Shown piece after piece: positions 9,513 to 18,279 of a DNA stretch of 64,000 nucleotides; position 1 is the first letter of the stretch; each line of letters starts with the position of its first letter. Origin of the DNA: Bacteroides fragilis (GTDB taxonomy: Bacteria > Bacteroidota > Bacteroidia > Bacteroidales > DTGW01); contig CAMDBI010000014.1 in NCBI GenBank assembly GCA_945889005.1, positions 25,928 to 89,927 of the forward strand, in the 5' to 3' direction. The translations under genes and the position numbers were made by a program. The notes under the pieces are model-generated. The model made no database searches and was not told the DNA's origin. It saw only the letters and a program-made list of their open reading frames with translations.

Positions 9513-12197
9513 TTATGCTTTTTTACTAAATATTAATTGCAAATATTCATAATTATAATTTCTTGCATGTTCCATAAGTTGCTCAGCAAGTGCCATATTG
9601 GTTTTCTCTATACTTTTTATGAGTTCTATTAACAAATCGAGATCGGCAACCGAAATCGCTTCCTGCATTTGAAATAACAATTGTTCAGGGAGTTTCGACA
9701 AATCTGATTCTATTAAATATTCGTTGTTTGTATATCGATCTTGAAATTCAGGTTTTACTTGTTCTTCGTATATATAACTTATTCCTAACACCTTACCTAT
9801 TATGCCAAACATTTCATTTTCTCTAAACGGTTTTCTGATATAACCCTGCATTCCCAAAGAATAAACTTTTTTCTGTTCATCTTCATAAGTACTGGCAGTA
9901 AGAGCTATTATCGGAGTGTTCTTTCCTTTCTTGGTGAGTTTGATTTTACGGGTTGCTTCATAGCCATCCATTATGGGCATGCGCATATCCATTAAAACGA
10001 GATCGGGACTCCATTGTTCAAATTTTTGAAATGCATCTTCTCCATTTACGGCTTCGTTTGTTTCGAAACCAACCATTTTGAGTAGGTTAACAGCTACTTT
10101 AAGGTTTTCCTCTTTGTCGTCGACTACCAATATTTTATAAATTTTATCTTTACTATCGACACATATAACTTGTTTATTATTTTTCTCTTCAGCCTCTTCG
10201 TATATACCTTCTTTAATTTCCACATCAAAAGTAAATAATGAACCTTTTCCCACTTTACTCGAAACATTAATATTGCCGCCCAAAAGGATAGCCAGTTCGC
10301 GACTCAAGGCAAGACCCAAACCGGTACCACTTCCTTTGTTGATACCCGAACTGGTTTGTACAAAATGCTTAAATAAGTTTTTTATTTCTCCTTCGGGTAT
10401 TCCGGGTCCAGTATCTTGAACCTCTACCACTAGCTTACTTGTTTCATCGTCGATTTTAAGCACATGCGAGTGAATAGAAACAGCACCCTTTTCTGTAAAT
10501 TTTATTGCATTACCAATAAGATTAACAAATATCTGACGCAATTTACTGTTATCTACCACTATAAAGCGTGGTAGTTTGCTCGATGTTTTAAATATAAATT
10601 GTATGTTTTTGGATTGAGCTCTTTCCTTAAATATAATTTTTATATCTTCCAAAAGCGAGTATAAATCGGTATTTGTTGGATTTAGAACCACCCTGCCCGC
10701 TTCAACCTTCGAAAGTTCTAATATGTCGTTGATCAAATCTAGCAGATGTTCACTGGCGCGTATTATTGATGTATTATATTCTCTAAGCGATTCGGACAAT
10801 TGTTTGTCGCGATTCATTAATTGCGAAAAACCAATAATGGCATTGAGGGGTGTTCGAATTTCGTGGCTCATATTTGCCAAAAACATGCTCTTCGATTTAT
10901 TTGCTATTTCGGCTTGTGTAGCCATTTCCTGAGCTTTAGCAGTTGCTTCTTCGGCACTAAACAAAGCCATATCGAGTTCCAGGTTTTTCAATTCTATTTG
11001 TGATGTATAATTCAAGAGCTTTTCCTCGGTTTGTATTCGTTCTGATATATCGTTTACAAAATTTAAGGTCGCCGGCTTACCATCCCAATCAATAATAACA
11101 CCGCTCATTTCAATCCAACAAACACTTTCATCATTTTTTTTAATTCTTACTTGATATCGTTGATCAACCTCTTCGCCATTTATGCGTTTTATATAATTTA
11201 ATTGAACCAATTCCTGATCTTCGGCATAAATTAAATCTAAAAAAGAAACTTTCAATAGATACTCTTCTGTACGCCCAGTAATTTCCAATATTTTCGGATT
11301 AATAAATTTTAAAAATCCATCTTGTAAAACCAAAATACCTTCGTTAGCTGTATCTACCAATTGAAGATAACGATGCTCGTTTTCACGAAGTTTTTCTTCA
11401 GCAATTTTATGCTCAGTAATATCTAAAAATATGGTGGCAAATTTGCCATATTCGGGCGAATAAGAGCTTACTTGGTAATGTTTATCTAACTCGCGGCTAT
11501 AATTCTCGAAATTTATAACTTTGCCTGTCAAAGCAACTTCACCATAGGCTTCAATCCAGTACGACTCTGTATTGGGCAAAACCTCCATGCTTGTTTTACC
11601 AATTAAATCAACAGCTTTTAGTCCTGTCATTTTTTCGAATGCAGGGTTTATTTCCAAAAAACGATAATCGATGGGTTTTCCTTTTTCATCTAAAATAATT
11701 TCATGTAAAGCAAAACCAACTATTAGATTTTTAAATAAATGCCGATAATTCTTTTCGCTTTCTTGAATTGCTTTTTCGGCTTGTTTTCGGTCACTAATGT
11801 CGTGGTAGTTGATCAATATACCTCCAATATTTGGATCGTTTATTAGATTGGTTGCTGTTAATTCTATGGGTTTGTAGGTTCCATCTTCGCATTTGTAATT
11901 ACATTCAATGGTTCTAACCGACAATTCTTTCTGCATAAGTTCCATAAAAACCCGCATAGCCATTTCCTGGTCGTCGGGGTGAATGTTATTAAATCCGTTT
12001 TTGCCAATTAACTCCTGGGGTTTCCATCCAAACCATTTTTCAATATTTGGACTCTTGTATTTCATAAGTCCATCTGCTCCAATAATTCCAATTACATCGG
12101 AAATATAAGACACCATTGCACTATGTCGTGCATCGTTTATTCGAAGGGTCTGAATAAGCTGAATGAGTTCTTCCTTTGACTTTTGATTGTCGTCCAT
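9513..12197 (-). CDS. PAS-containing hybrid sensor histidine kinase
   Basis: An 894-residue hybrid kinase read from the ATG at 12197 (MDDNQ...); an in-frame TTG ten codons further upstream is less likely. Order: PAS 18-140 (GWKPQELIG, HPDD), PAS 145-270, PAS 280-395, coiled coil 395-430, HisKA with His445 in [17 protein letters not shown], HATPase about 550-670 (NAIKFT, DTGPGIP, GTGLGLALS), and a REC domain about 690-810 with Asp737 in LMDMRMPIMDGYEA. The helical tail of about 80 residues has no evident phosphotransfer histidine. No membrane segment, so the signal is cytoplasmic. It is the upstream gene of the two-gene minus-strand kinase operon. Confidence 0.92.
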   Translation of the reverse strand: MDDNQKSKEELIQLIQTLRINDARHSAMVSYISDVIGIIGADGLMKYKSPNIEKWFGWKPQELIGKNGFNNIHPDDQEMAMRVFMELMQKELSVRTIECNYKCEDGTYKPIELTATNLINDPNIGGILINYHDISDRKQAEKAIQESEKNYRHLFKNLIVGFALHEIILDEKGKPIDYRFLEINPAFEKMTGLKAVDLIGKTSMEVLPNTESYWIEAYGEVALTGKVINFENYSRELDKHYQVSSYSPEYGKFATIFLDITEHKIAEEKLRENEHRYLQLVDTANEGILVLQDGFLKFINPKILEITGRTEEYLLKVSFLDLIYAEDQELVQLNYIKRINGEEVDQRYQVRIKKNDESVCWIEMSGVIIDWDGKPATLNFVNDISERIQTEEKLLNYTSQIELKNLELDMALFSAEEATAKAQEMATQAEIANKSKSMFLANMSHEIRTPLNAIIGFSQLMNRDKQLSESLREYNTSIIRASEHLLDLINDILELSKVEAGRVVLNPTNTDLYSLLEDIKIIFKERAQSKNIQFIFKTSSKLPRFIVVDNSKLRQIFVNLIGNAIKFTEKGAVSIHSHVLKIDDETSKLVVEVQDTGPGIPEGEIKNLFKHFVQTSSGINKGSGTGLGLALSRELAILLGGNINVSSKVGKGSLFTFDVEIKEGIYEEAEEKNNKQVICVDSKDKIYKILVVDDKEENLKVAVNLLKMVGFETNEAVNGEDAFQKFEQWSPDLVLMDMRMPIMDGYEATRKIKLTKKGKNTPIIALTASTYEDEQKKVYSLGMQGYIRKPFRENEMFGIIGKVLGISYIYEEQVKPEFQDRYTNNEYLIESDLSKLPEQLLFQMQEAISVADLDLLIELIKSIEKTNMALAEQLMEHARNYNYEYLQLIFSKKA

Positions 12198-12471
12198 AAA
12201 TAATCGATTTCTATTAAAATTAATCAATTATTCGATGATTTCAAAACTTATTTTTTTATTTCTATGGAAATGTGTTATATTAAATTTTATTAAAGCTTGT
12301 TTTTTGTGTTTTTGTTGAATATATATACAAACGCCCCTAACAAATAATTAATATATAGATTTCAATAATATCGAAAGCGACCTAAACGCCTATACCTATT
12401 GATTTTTCACTATTGTTAATAACCCGTTTAAATTTTTTATTTCTTTTTTAAAAACAAAAATCTTTCTCACT

Positions 12472-12479
12472 TACTTTTG
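12472..12479 (+). promoter_or_regulatory. Possible -7 element upstream of the SNF2 gene
   Basis: TACTTTTG fits the Bacteroidota -7 consensus TAnnTTTG and lies 17 bp before the SNF2 start codon. A T-rich tract lies at the -33 distance without a clear TTG. The rest of the 12198-12496 interval is AT-rich and holds no gene. Confidence 0.4.
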
Positions 12480-12496
12480 AAGAAACACAACTTATT

Positions 12497-14983
12497 ATGG
12501 ATTTTGGCAAAATAAACAAGCTATACAAAAAGGTTTCATACCATCGCAAACCCGACGAACTTACTGTAGAAGAATGGCAATATGCCCTTCGCAAACAGTT
12601 TGCCGAACAACATCCTTTCGTGGTTGAAAAGAAAAGCCTGCAATCGGTTTTTGCCAATTACAATGTATATAACCCTGCTTCGAAAGCTACTTACAAGGTG
12701 GCTCTTCGTAGTAAGGACAATAGTGCCAATTTTTGCGAATGTACCGATTTCAAAACCAACGGATTGGGTACTTGTAAGCATATCGAAGCTGTTTTTTATT
12801 TTATCGAGACCAAACTCAAAAAATCGCACTTGCTCGATGTGGCTTATCAACCGGCATACACTTCTATCTACCTCGATTACCGCGACAATCGTAAAGTTCG
12901 TATTAGAATTGGCTTTGAAAACGAAAAAGAATTTAATGCATTGGTATTTAAATATTTTGACGATAACAATGCATTAATTACTTCAAACTTTGAACTCTTC
13001 GATAAAATACTCGATGAAGCATCTACGATCAACACCTCATTCCGATGTTACCCCGATGCCTTGTCTTATGTACTCGAGAAGCGTGACTCGAGTGCTCGCC
13101 AAGCAATGGTTAGAGAAAAATATTCGAATCATTCTACCAATGGGGTGTTTGATACTCTTATTAAAGCTCGGCTTTTTCCTTTTCAAAAAGAAGGAGTTTG
13201 CTTCGCGGCTTCTAAAGGACGTTGCATTATTGCCGACGATATGGGGCTTGGCAAAACTATTCAGGCTATAGCGGCTACCGAACTTTTACGTAAGGAAACA
13301 AAAATTTCTTCTGCTTTTATTATTTGCCCTACTTCGCTCAAGTACCAGTGGAAATCCGAAATTCAAAAATTTACCGGGCAAGATGCTTGGGTTATCGAAG
13401 GGACTTATGTCAAAAGACTTGATCAATATAAAAATTCATCGTTCTATAAAATAATCTCTTACAACACGGCTGTAAACGATATTAAAGAAATTAACGATTC
13501 GTTGCCCGATATTTTTATTCTCGATGAGGCGCAACGTATCAAAAACTTCAAGACTCGTATTTCTCAAAATATTAAGAAGTTACAGTCGCCATTTACTTTC
13601 GTGCTTACGGGTACGCCACTCGAAAACAAGCTCGAGGAGTTGTACTCTATCGTGCAATTTGTCAATCCTTTTGCACTTGGGCCTTTTTGGAAGTACATGG
13701 ACGATTACCGCATTACCGACGAGATTGGAAAGGTAAAGGGCTATCAGAATTTAGATAAAATTGGGCATAAGTTGATCGATACGATGATTCGACGTCGTAA
13801 AAAAGATGTATTGCTTCAATTGCCCGAACGTATGGACAAAGTGCTATATGTATCTATGACCGAGGAGCAAGCCACTGCTCACGCCGATTACCAGGAAAGT
13901 GTGTCGAGGCTCGTGTTAAAGTGGCGCCGTCAAGGGTTTTTGAACGAGAAAGACCGCCAGATGCTTATGATATTGCTCAATTCGATGCGTATGGTGTGCG
14001 ATAGTACATATATTATAGACCAAAAATCGCGCCACGATACCAAGATCGATGAACTTATGAATATTCTCGACGAATTTTTTGCCGAGGGCGACGAGAAGGT
14101 GGTGGTTTTTAGTCAATGGGAACGCATGACCAGGCTCGTGGCTGCTGAGCTCGACCAACGTGGGGTGTCGTATCAGTACCTTCATGGTGGTGTGCCAAGC
14201 AACAACCGGGGCAAACTTTACGAAGGTTTTAACAACGATCCCGATTGCCGTGTGTTTCTTTCGACCGATGCAGGTGGGGTTGGTCTTAACTTGCAGGTGG
14301 CGTCTATGCTCATTAACCTCGATATTCCGTGGAACCCGGCGGTGCTCGAACAACGAATCGCGCGCATTTACCGAATGGGTCAAAAACACAATGTGAGTAT
14401 TATCAATATGGTATCGACAGGAACTATCGAACAACGTATGCTCAATGTCATTAGCTTTAAAAAAGGACTTGCAGAGGGTATTCTCGACCAGGGCGATAGT
14501 ACTGTGTTTATGGAAAATAGCAAGTTCAAAGAGTTGATGCATACGGTCGAGAGTATGATTGTCGATAAACCTGTTCACGATACCTTACCGCAAAGCGATG
14601 CCGATCGGGAGGAAGAACCTGTATTCAATTTGCCTCCAGTTGAAAGTAACGATCTGGAACTCGATGAGCAAGCTACGCATCCAAAAGTTCAGCTCGAACT
14701 GTCGTTCGATGGCGACGACGATGTGCCTCAAAATAATGAAGTTATTCAAAATACACCCATTCAGGATTCTTCTGCCGAACTGGTCAGTATCGGGATGAGG
14801 TTTTTTAGTCGTTTGGCCGATACGCTTGCTAGTCCCGATGCTACTCAAAAATTAATTTCTACGATTGTTCAAAAAGATGAAAGTGATGGTAAAACTTACC
14901 TAAAGATACCGATTGAAAATCAGAAAGTTGTCGAAAATGCTTTGGGTCTTTTTGCGGGATTAATGGCAGGACTAAAGAAGTAA
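12497..14983 (+). CDS. SWIM zinc-finger SNF2-family DNA helicase/ATPase
   Basis: An 828-residue DEAD/SNF2-like ATPase. A SWIM-type zinc motif (Cys80, Cys82, Cys93, His95 within residues 65-105) precedes the motor. The SNF2 N-lobe begins near 225 with LFPFQKEGV, Walker A DDMGLGKT (247-254), motif II DEAQ (343-346) and motif III LTGTPLENK. The C-lobe (about 520-650) has VFSQWERM, FLSTDAGGVGLNLQ, and the arginine-finger motif EQRIARIYRMGQ. The last 180 residues are acidic and then helical, with no recognised domain. Chromosomal SWIM-SNF2 proteins are common in Bacteroidota and are presumed to remodel protein-DNA complexes; the exact role is unknown. It is a single gene with its own probable promoter. 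Confidence 0.9.
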   Translation: MDFGKINKLYKKVSYHRKPDELTVEEWQYALRKQFAEQHPFVVEKKSLQSVFANYNVYNPASKATYKVALRSKDNSANFCECTDFKTNGLGTCKHIEAVFYFIETKLKKSHLLDVAYQPAYTSIYLDYRDNRKVRIRIGFENEKEFNALVFKYFDDNNALITSNFELFDKILDEASTINTSFRCYPDALSYVLEKRDSSARQAMVREKYSNHSTNGVFDTLIKARLFPFQKEGVCFAASKGRCIIADDMGLGKTIQAIAATELLRKETKISSAFIICPTSLKYQWKSEIQKFTGQDAWVIEGTYVKRLDQYKNSSFYKIISYNTAVNDIKEINDSLPDIFILDEAQRIKNFKTRISQNIKKLQSPFTFVLTGTPLENKLEELYSIVQFVNPFALGPFWKYMDDYRITDEIGKVKGYQNLDKIGHKLIDTMIRRRKKDVLLQLPERMDKVLYVSMTEEQATAHADYQESVSRLVLKWRRQGFLNEKDRQMLMILLNSMRMVCDSTYIIDQKSRHDTKIDELMNILDEFFAEGDEKVVVFSQWERMTRLVAAELDQRGVSYQYLHGGVPSNNRGKLYEGFNNDPDCRVFLSTDAGGVGLNLQVASMLINLDIPWNPAVLEQRIARIYRMGQKHNVSIINMVSTGTIEQRMLNVISFKKGLAEGILDQGDSTVFMENSKFKELMHTVESMIVDKPVHDTLPQSDADREEEPVFNLPPVESNDLELDEQATHPKVQLELSFDGDDDVPQNNEVIQNTPIQDSSAELVSIGMRFFSRLADTLASPDATQKLISTIVQKDESDGKTYLKIPIENQKVVENALGLFAGLMAGLKK

Positions 14984-15000
14984 TGTAATTTTTTTAAGTC

Positions 15001-16305
15001 TTAAAAATTATACAACATACATGCCAACACTCTGGTGCCAGTTATGTCATTGGTGTTTATTATCTTACCTTTATTGTTGTGGTCTATACTTCCATAAGTG
15101 GTAATATTGTGTTCCAATTCAAGTGCCAATGTCATTTTTCCCGAAGTGTAAGATAATGTTGGCGTTACACGCACCATCTCTCCAATGGTTTCTCCCAATC
15201 CAAATACTGTTGGATTAGTTTTAGAATGAGGGATTAAATTTTTGCTTGTTCCCAAATTTTTGAGATACCCAGCGAACAAACTTACTTTCAGCTTTTCGCC
15301 ATAAGCAATGTTGCCCCATATAAAAAAGTGTTTGAATGGAGTATATTTTTCAATACCGGATAATGTATCGAGCGCGTATGTTCCATAAGCACCCGTCATA
15401 ACATTTTCACTTGGGTTCGAAGCGAGTATCGATTTTCCACTGATCTGTAATTTTCCTTTTTTGTATTGTCCAAAAGCCAAAAATGCAGGACATTCGACTA
15501 TTTCATCGGTTGTATTTATTTTTTTTGTATAATTTGTAACAGAAGTTTTAGGCTTTAGTCTTTTGTAGTCGGCTCCAATACCGGCAATCAGATTGTCCGA
15601 TTTGTACTTTAGCTGTGCATGAAGGTTGGGCAAAAGGGTGTTGTTCTGATATAGGTATGATTTTCCCGTCGGCCCGTTGTTGATAAAATCGTTCTGATAG
15701 ATGGCAGAAGCAATCATATTCAACTTACCGATCATATAGGTATAAGTAATTTGTTCGCTCCGGTTAAAAGGTTGAAAAGGAACTCCTATATTTAGAGACA
15801 TTACCGAAGGCAATACATCGGTCGAAGCCAGCGGGTGCCATGCACGTCCGACCAAAAGTTCACCTTTTTCCCAGTTCAACTTAGCCCATCCTTGTCTAAA
15901 ACGCACTGCTGCCGCTGAACTAGAACTTGCAACTGTGTTGTCTTTTGCAGTAGCAATTTGTGTCGATCTGGCAGTAAAATCAAATTCAATGAATGCAGAC
16001 GATTTTGCTCCAAATGCCTCCTGACCCGCTATGCTAAAGCGCAATCGCGATGCAAACGACAACAATGATATATTGGGCACCTGATTCATATCGTTCTCAA
16101 AACTATCTTTCACTACTGGTAGTGGAAATATAAGTATCATACCATCGGCAGCTTCTGCATTTTTTCGAGTGTCGTAAAATAGGTTGTTCATAACAAATCC
16201 CGAGACCTTCACTTCAACAGGTTTAAGTGGTTTAATGCTGTCGTTTTGCGCAAAAACTAAAAATGAAGCAATAAAAGAAAAAAAGAGAAATAATGCAATC
16301 CTCAT
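15001..16305 (-). CDS. Outer-membrane beta-barrel porin-like protein
   Basis: A 434-residue protein with a clear signal peptide (MRIALFLFFSFIASFLVFAQ, cleavage after about residue 19). The mature part is made of alternating hydrophobic/polar strands with many aromatic residues and ends in LACMLYNF, a C-terminal phenylalanine typical of outer-membrane barrels. Phrases such as SFASRLRFSIAGQEAFGAKSS and GQGWAKLNW-type strands resemble the DcaP-like or phosphate-selective porin-like families, but no substrate can be assigned. Monocistronic, convergent with the SNF2 gene 17 bp away, with a Bacteroidota promoter about 120 bp upstream of the start. Confidence 0.75.
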   Translation of the reverse strand: MRIALFLFFSFIASFLVFAQNDSIKPLKPVEVKVSGFVMNNLFYDTRKNAEAADGMILIFPLPVVKDSFENDMNQVPNISLLSFASRLRFSIAGQEAFGAKSSAFIEFDFTARSTQIATAKDNTVASSSSAAAVRFRQGWAKLNWEKGELLVGRAWHPLASTDVLPSVMSLNIGVPFQPFNRSEQITYTYMIGKLNMIASAIYQNDFINNGPTGKSYLYQNNTLLPNLHAQLKYKSDNLIAGIGADYKRLKPKTSVTNYTKKINTTDEIVECPAFLAFGQYKKGKLQISGKSILASNPSENVMTGAYGTYALDTLSGIEKYTPFKHFFIWGNIAYGEKLKVSLFAGYLKNLGTSKNLIPHSKTNPTVFGLGETIGEMVRVTPTLSYTSGKMTLALELEHNITTYGSIDHNNKGKIINTNDITGTRVLACMLYNF

Positions 16306-16612
16306 AATAATTTGAAATTTAATTATTTAATAAAATAATGATGTTTGTTCAGAAAATAAAATTTAACATAATATTCAATACTCAAAAATAAAATATTTTA
16401 TTTCATGATATTATTGTCCATTGCAAAAATACAATTAAAAATGAAGCTTTGAAATTTTGATGATTTTATCGTAGATACAATAAACACGATCTAGTTTTTT
16501 AATTAAACAAATAAAAATCTTATGAAAAAAACATTATATTAGCAGTGTAAATAATTTCAACATGAAATTAATGACATACAAAATTGAATATTAAATAAAA
16601 ATAGTAAACAAC
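16306..16612. other. Intergenic region between porin-like gene and 35-residue ORF
   Basis: About 307 bp of AT-rich sequence between divergent genes. It holds the promoter of the porin-like gene (16424-16454, minus strand) and a weaker TATATTAG at 16535-16542 that could serve the small ORF on the plus strand. No RNA gene or repeat was seen. Confidence 0.5.
16424..16454 (-). promoter_or_regulatory. Bacteroidota-type promoter for the porin-like gene
   Basis: On the minus strand TTTC, then 19 bp, then TATTTTTG. This fits the Bacteroidota pattern of a TTTG-like -33 box and TAnnTTTG -7 box. The predicted start lies about 110 bp upstream of the ATG of the porin-like gene. Confidence 0.5.
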
Positions 16613-16720
16613 ATGGTAAAAGAAAAAGAAAACCACGAGAAAAATTCGAAGAAAGCTCCGGAGAAAAGCTTGAAAGAAAAACGTGCCGCAAAAGCCGCCA
16701 AGCGAGCTGGTAAAAGCTAA
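16613..16720 (+). CDS. Small lysine/alanine-rich basic protein (35 aa)
   Basis: A 35-codon ORF starting MVKEKENHEKNSKK and ending AAKAAKRAGKS, made almost only of Lys, Glu, Ala, Arg and Ser. It has an ATG start and is followed 25 bp later by a strong GC-rich terminator shared with the cold-shock gene, which supports it being a real transcript end. The composition is that of a disordered, positively charged peptide, as in small nucleic-acid- or ribosome-associated proteins. No family is recognised. It faces the cold-shock gene convergently. Confidence 0.55.
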   Translation: MVKEKENHEKNSKKAPEKSLKEKRAAKAAKRAGKS

Positions 16721-16740
16721 AACATGTATTAATACCAAAA

Positions 16741-16768
16741 AAAAAGCCCCGTGTGAGCGGGGCTTAAA
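16741..16768. terminator. Bidirectional rho-independent terminator
   Basis: Perfect six-base GC stem GCCCCG/CGGGGC around TGTGAG (16746-16763), flanked by AAAAA on the left and a T/A-rich tract on the right, so it can work in both directions: for the 35-residue ORF (+) and the cold-shock gene (-). Confidence 0.85.
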
Positions 16769-16792
16769 ATTTTAAATGTTTTTCACAATAAA

Positions 16793-16984
16793 CTATGCTA
16801 GTTTAACATTTACTGCATTTAATCCTTTTTTTCCTTCTTCCAAATCGAAAGTAACTTCGTCGTTTTCCTTGATTTTATCTTTAACCCCGGTTGAATGAAC
16901 GAAATACTCTTTTGGAGAATTTGCGTCTTTAATAAACCCAAAACCTTTGGCGTCATTAAAAAATTTTACTGTTCCTTTATTCAT
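16793..16984 (-). CDS. Cold-shock domain protein (CspA family)
   Basis: A 63-residue protein that is a complete cold-shock domain: GTVKFFNDAKGFGFIKD carries the RNP1 motif (KGFGFI) and YFVHSTGV the RNP2-like motif (FVH), followed by EVTFDLEEGKKGLNAVNV. These proteins bind single-stranded RNA or DNA and act as RNA chaperones in the cytoplasm. Length matches the family. It is monocistronic, with a terminator 30 bp downstream and a possible -7 element 23 bp upstream of the start. Confidence 0.95.
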   Translation of the reverse strand: MNKGTVKFFNDAKGFGFIKDANSPKEYFVHSTGVKDKIKENDEVTFDLEEGKKGLNAVNVKLA

Positions 16985-17006
16985 TGTAATTTTATATTAA
17001 TTATGT

Positions 17007-17014
17007 GCAAGGTA
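17007..17014 (-). promoter_or_regulatory. Possible -7 element of the cold-shock gene
   Basis: TACCTTGC on the minus strand is one base from TAnnTTTG and lies 23 bp before the start codon. A -33 TTG is not obvious, so the call is tentative. Confidence 0.35.
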
Positions 17015-17314
17015 CGTTATTTTATCGATAAAAAAATATTTTATACACAATAAAATATTAAACTTTTTCATAAAACCTTGTTTTTATTGACTTACATGAT
17101 AATATTAATTGTAAATATTTTTTTTATTTCTAATCAATATTATCATTTTTAGTCTCATTACATTATAATAACTAAAATTTTACATTACTTTCCGAATAAA
17201 AGAAATAGATTCTTCGCTACGCCTATAATGATGGTGCTTTTAGAATATCAAAGTGTAATAGTGAAATATTTATTTTATTTTTTTAATGAACAAACAAACT
17301 AGATTGAAATAAAC

Positions 17315-17322
17315 TATCTTTG
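17315..17322 (+). promoter_or_regulatory. Possible -7 element for the 51-residue ORF
   Basis: TATCTTTG matches TAnnTTTG exactly. It would give a long leader of about 200 nt carrying the tandem palindromes and a hairpin. No clear -33 TTG at the ideal distance. Confidence 0.42.
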
Positions 17323-17336
17323 TTTTTTTGAAAACA

Positions 17337-17368
17337 TTATTGATTAATAAATTGTTATTGATCAATAA
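17337..17368. promoter_or_regulatory. Two tandem 14-bp palindromes, operator-like
   Basis: TTATTGATTAATAA (17337-17350, one mismatch) and TTATTGATCAATAA (17355-17368, perfect palindrome) are direct repeats with centres 18 bp apart, just downstream of the probable -7 element. This spacing and symmetry suit a dimeric repressor binding twice. The regulator is unknown. Confidence 0.5.
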
Positions 17369-17534
17369 TTGTATTACCTTAATGGCAAATTCATAGGTTA
17401 AAGTTTTTAAACGGAATCCTCTTTCTAGAATATCGGAAATTTCATTCATCTTTCGCCTATTTATGGAATATAATTTTTAAACATAGTTTTTTACTATGTG
17501 AATAATTAATTTTTAAATTGAAAGGAAGAATTTT

Positions 17535-17690
17535 ATGTACGAAAAAAAACAAACTGTTTTCAAATCGCCCGACCTTAATAAACTTCAAAAGGTTGTAATA
17601 GATTTAAGAACAATTATTTATATTGCCATAGATGCCAATCCTGAAGAGGCAAAAAGCCGTTATTTGGCACGTTTGAGAGCAAAAAAATAA
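17535..17690 (+). CDS. Small conserved-looking hypothetical protein (51 aa)
   Basis: A 51-codon ORF, MYEKKQTVFKSPDLNKLQKV... ending RYLARLRAKK, with an AAAGGAAGAA Shine-Dalgarno-like stretch 5 bp before the ATG. The protein is mostly helical and amphipathic (LQKVVIDLRTIIYIAIDA) with a basic C terminus. Small proteins of this kind occur beside housekeeping genes in Bacteroidota, but I do not recognise a function. The long leader with tandem palindromes suggests it is regulated. Confidence 0.6.
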   Translation: MYEKKQTVFKSPDLNKLQKVVIDLRTIIYIAIDANPEEAKSRYLARLRAKK

Positions 17691-17740
17691 TGTTTTTTAA
17701 AGAAATGAGTAGCAACAGATCTCGGTAATCGAGAATTGGT

Positions 17741-18154
17741 TCAATCGTCGTTGGACCATTTGTTGCTCCTGTTCTTTTTAGTTTTTGATCGTATTACTTT
17801 CTCAGTTATTCTTTTTAATTTTGACGAATACGTAGGCTTTGTTGGTATTCTATACTCATTGACCTGCAAAGCATTTCCAATCAAAGTATGAAATTTTTCT
17901 ATCACCGCTTTTTTGTTTGCCAATTGCGAACGCTCTTTCGAGGTTACTAAATGCAATTTTCCTTCTTTGGTAATCCGTGTAGCAAGGTTTTGTTGAATCA
18001 ACAATTTTTGCTCTTGGGTCAAACAATTGGTATTATTAACATCGAACCACAATTCGACCCGGGTTTCCACCTTGTTTACATTTTGCCCACCACTCCCACT
18101 GCTTCTGCTGGTTCTAAAGTTCAATTCCTGTTCTATCTTTTCAAAATCATACAT
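17741..18154 (-). CDS. arfB: Alternative ribosome-rescue factor ArfB (peptidyl-tRNA hydrolase, YaeJ type)
   Basis: A 137-residue protein with the class I release-factor-like catalytic region RTSRSSGSGGQNVNKVETRVEL, in which the GGQ motif is at residues 22-24, and a strongly basic tail (KRITEKVIRSKTKKNRSNK) that in the family enters the empty mRNA channel of stalled ribosomes. ArfB hydrolyses peptidyl-tRNA on non-stop ribosomes. Length and lack of a codon-recognition domain distinguish it from PrfA/PrfB. Convergent with the 51-residue ORF, 50 bp apart. Confidence 0.93.
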   Translation of the reverse strand: MYDFEKIEQELNFRTSRSSGSGGQNVNKVETRVELWFDVNNTNCLTQEQKLLIQQNLATRITKEGKLHLVTSKERSQLANKKAVIEKFHTLIGNALQVNEYRIPTKPTYSSKLKRITEKVIRSKTKKNRSNKWSNDD

Positions 18155-18279
18155 CTTTTAAATCATTTTCGGGTTTCAATTGTTTAAAAAGTATAAGGCT
18201 ATTGTTTATAATTGCAAAATCCAATTGTTTTATAGTGAAAACAATTTCTAACTTTAGGCAATAAAAATACAAAAAAACG

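Larger units (their letters stand above)
16985..17534. other. 550-bp intergenic region with operator-like palindromes
   Basis: AT-rich. It contains the possible cold-shock promoter, a TATCTTTG element (17315-17322) facing right, two tandem palindromes (17337-17368) and a small hairpin (17481-17499, ACATAGT/ACTATGT) before the 51-residue ORF. The part around 17205-17240 (TTCGCTACGCCTATAATGATGG) resembles fragments of Bacteroidota interspersed repeats. No coding ORF was found. Confidence 0.6.

Noticed and set aside
13916..14578. 220-codon minus-strand frame inside the SNF2 gene
   Set aside because: It is antisense to the helicase C-lobe, whose motifs are all intact, and the protein has no recognisable fold.
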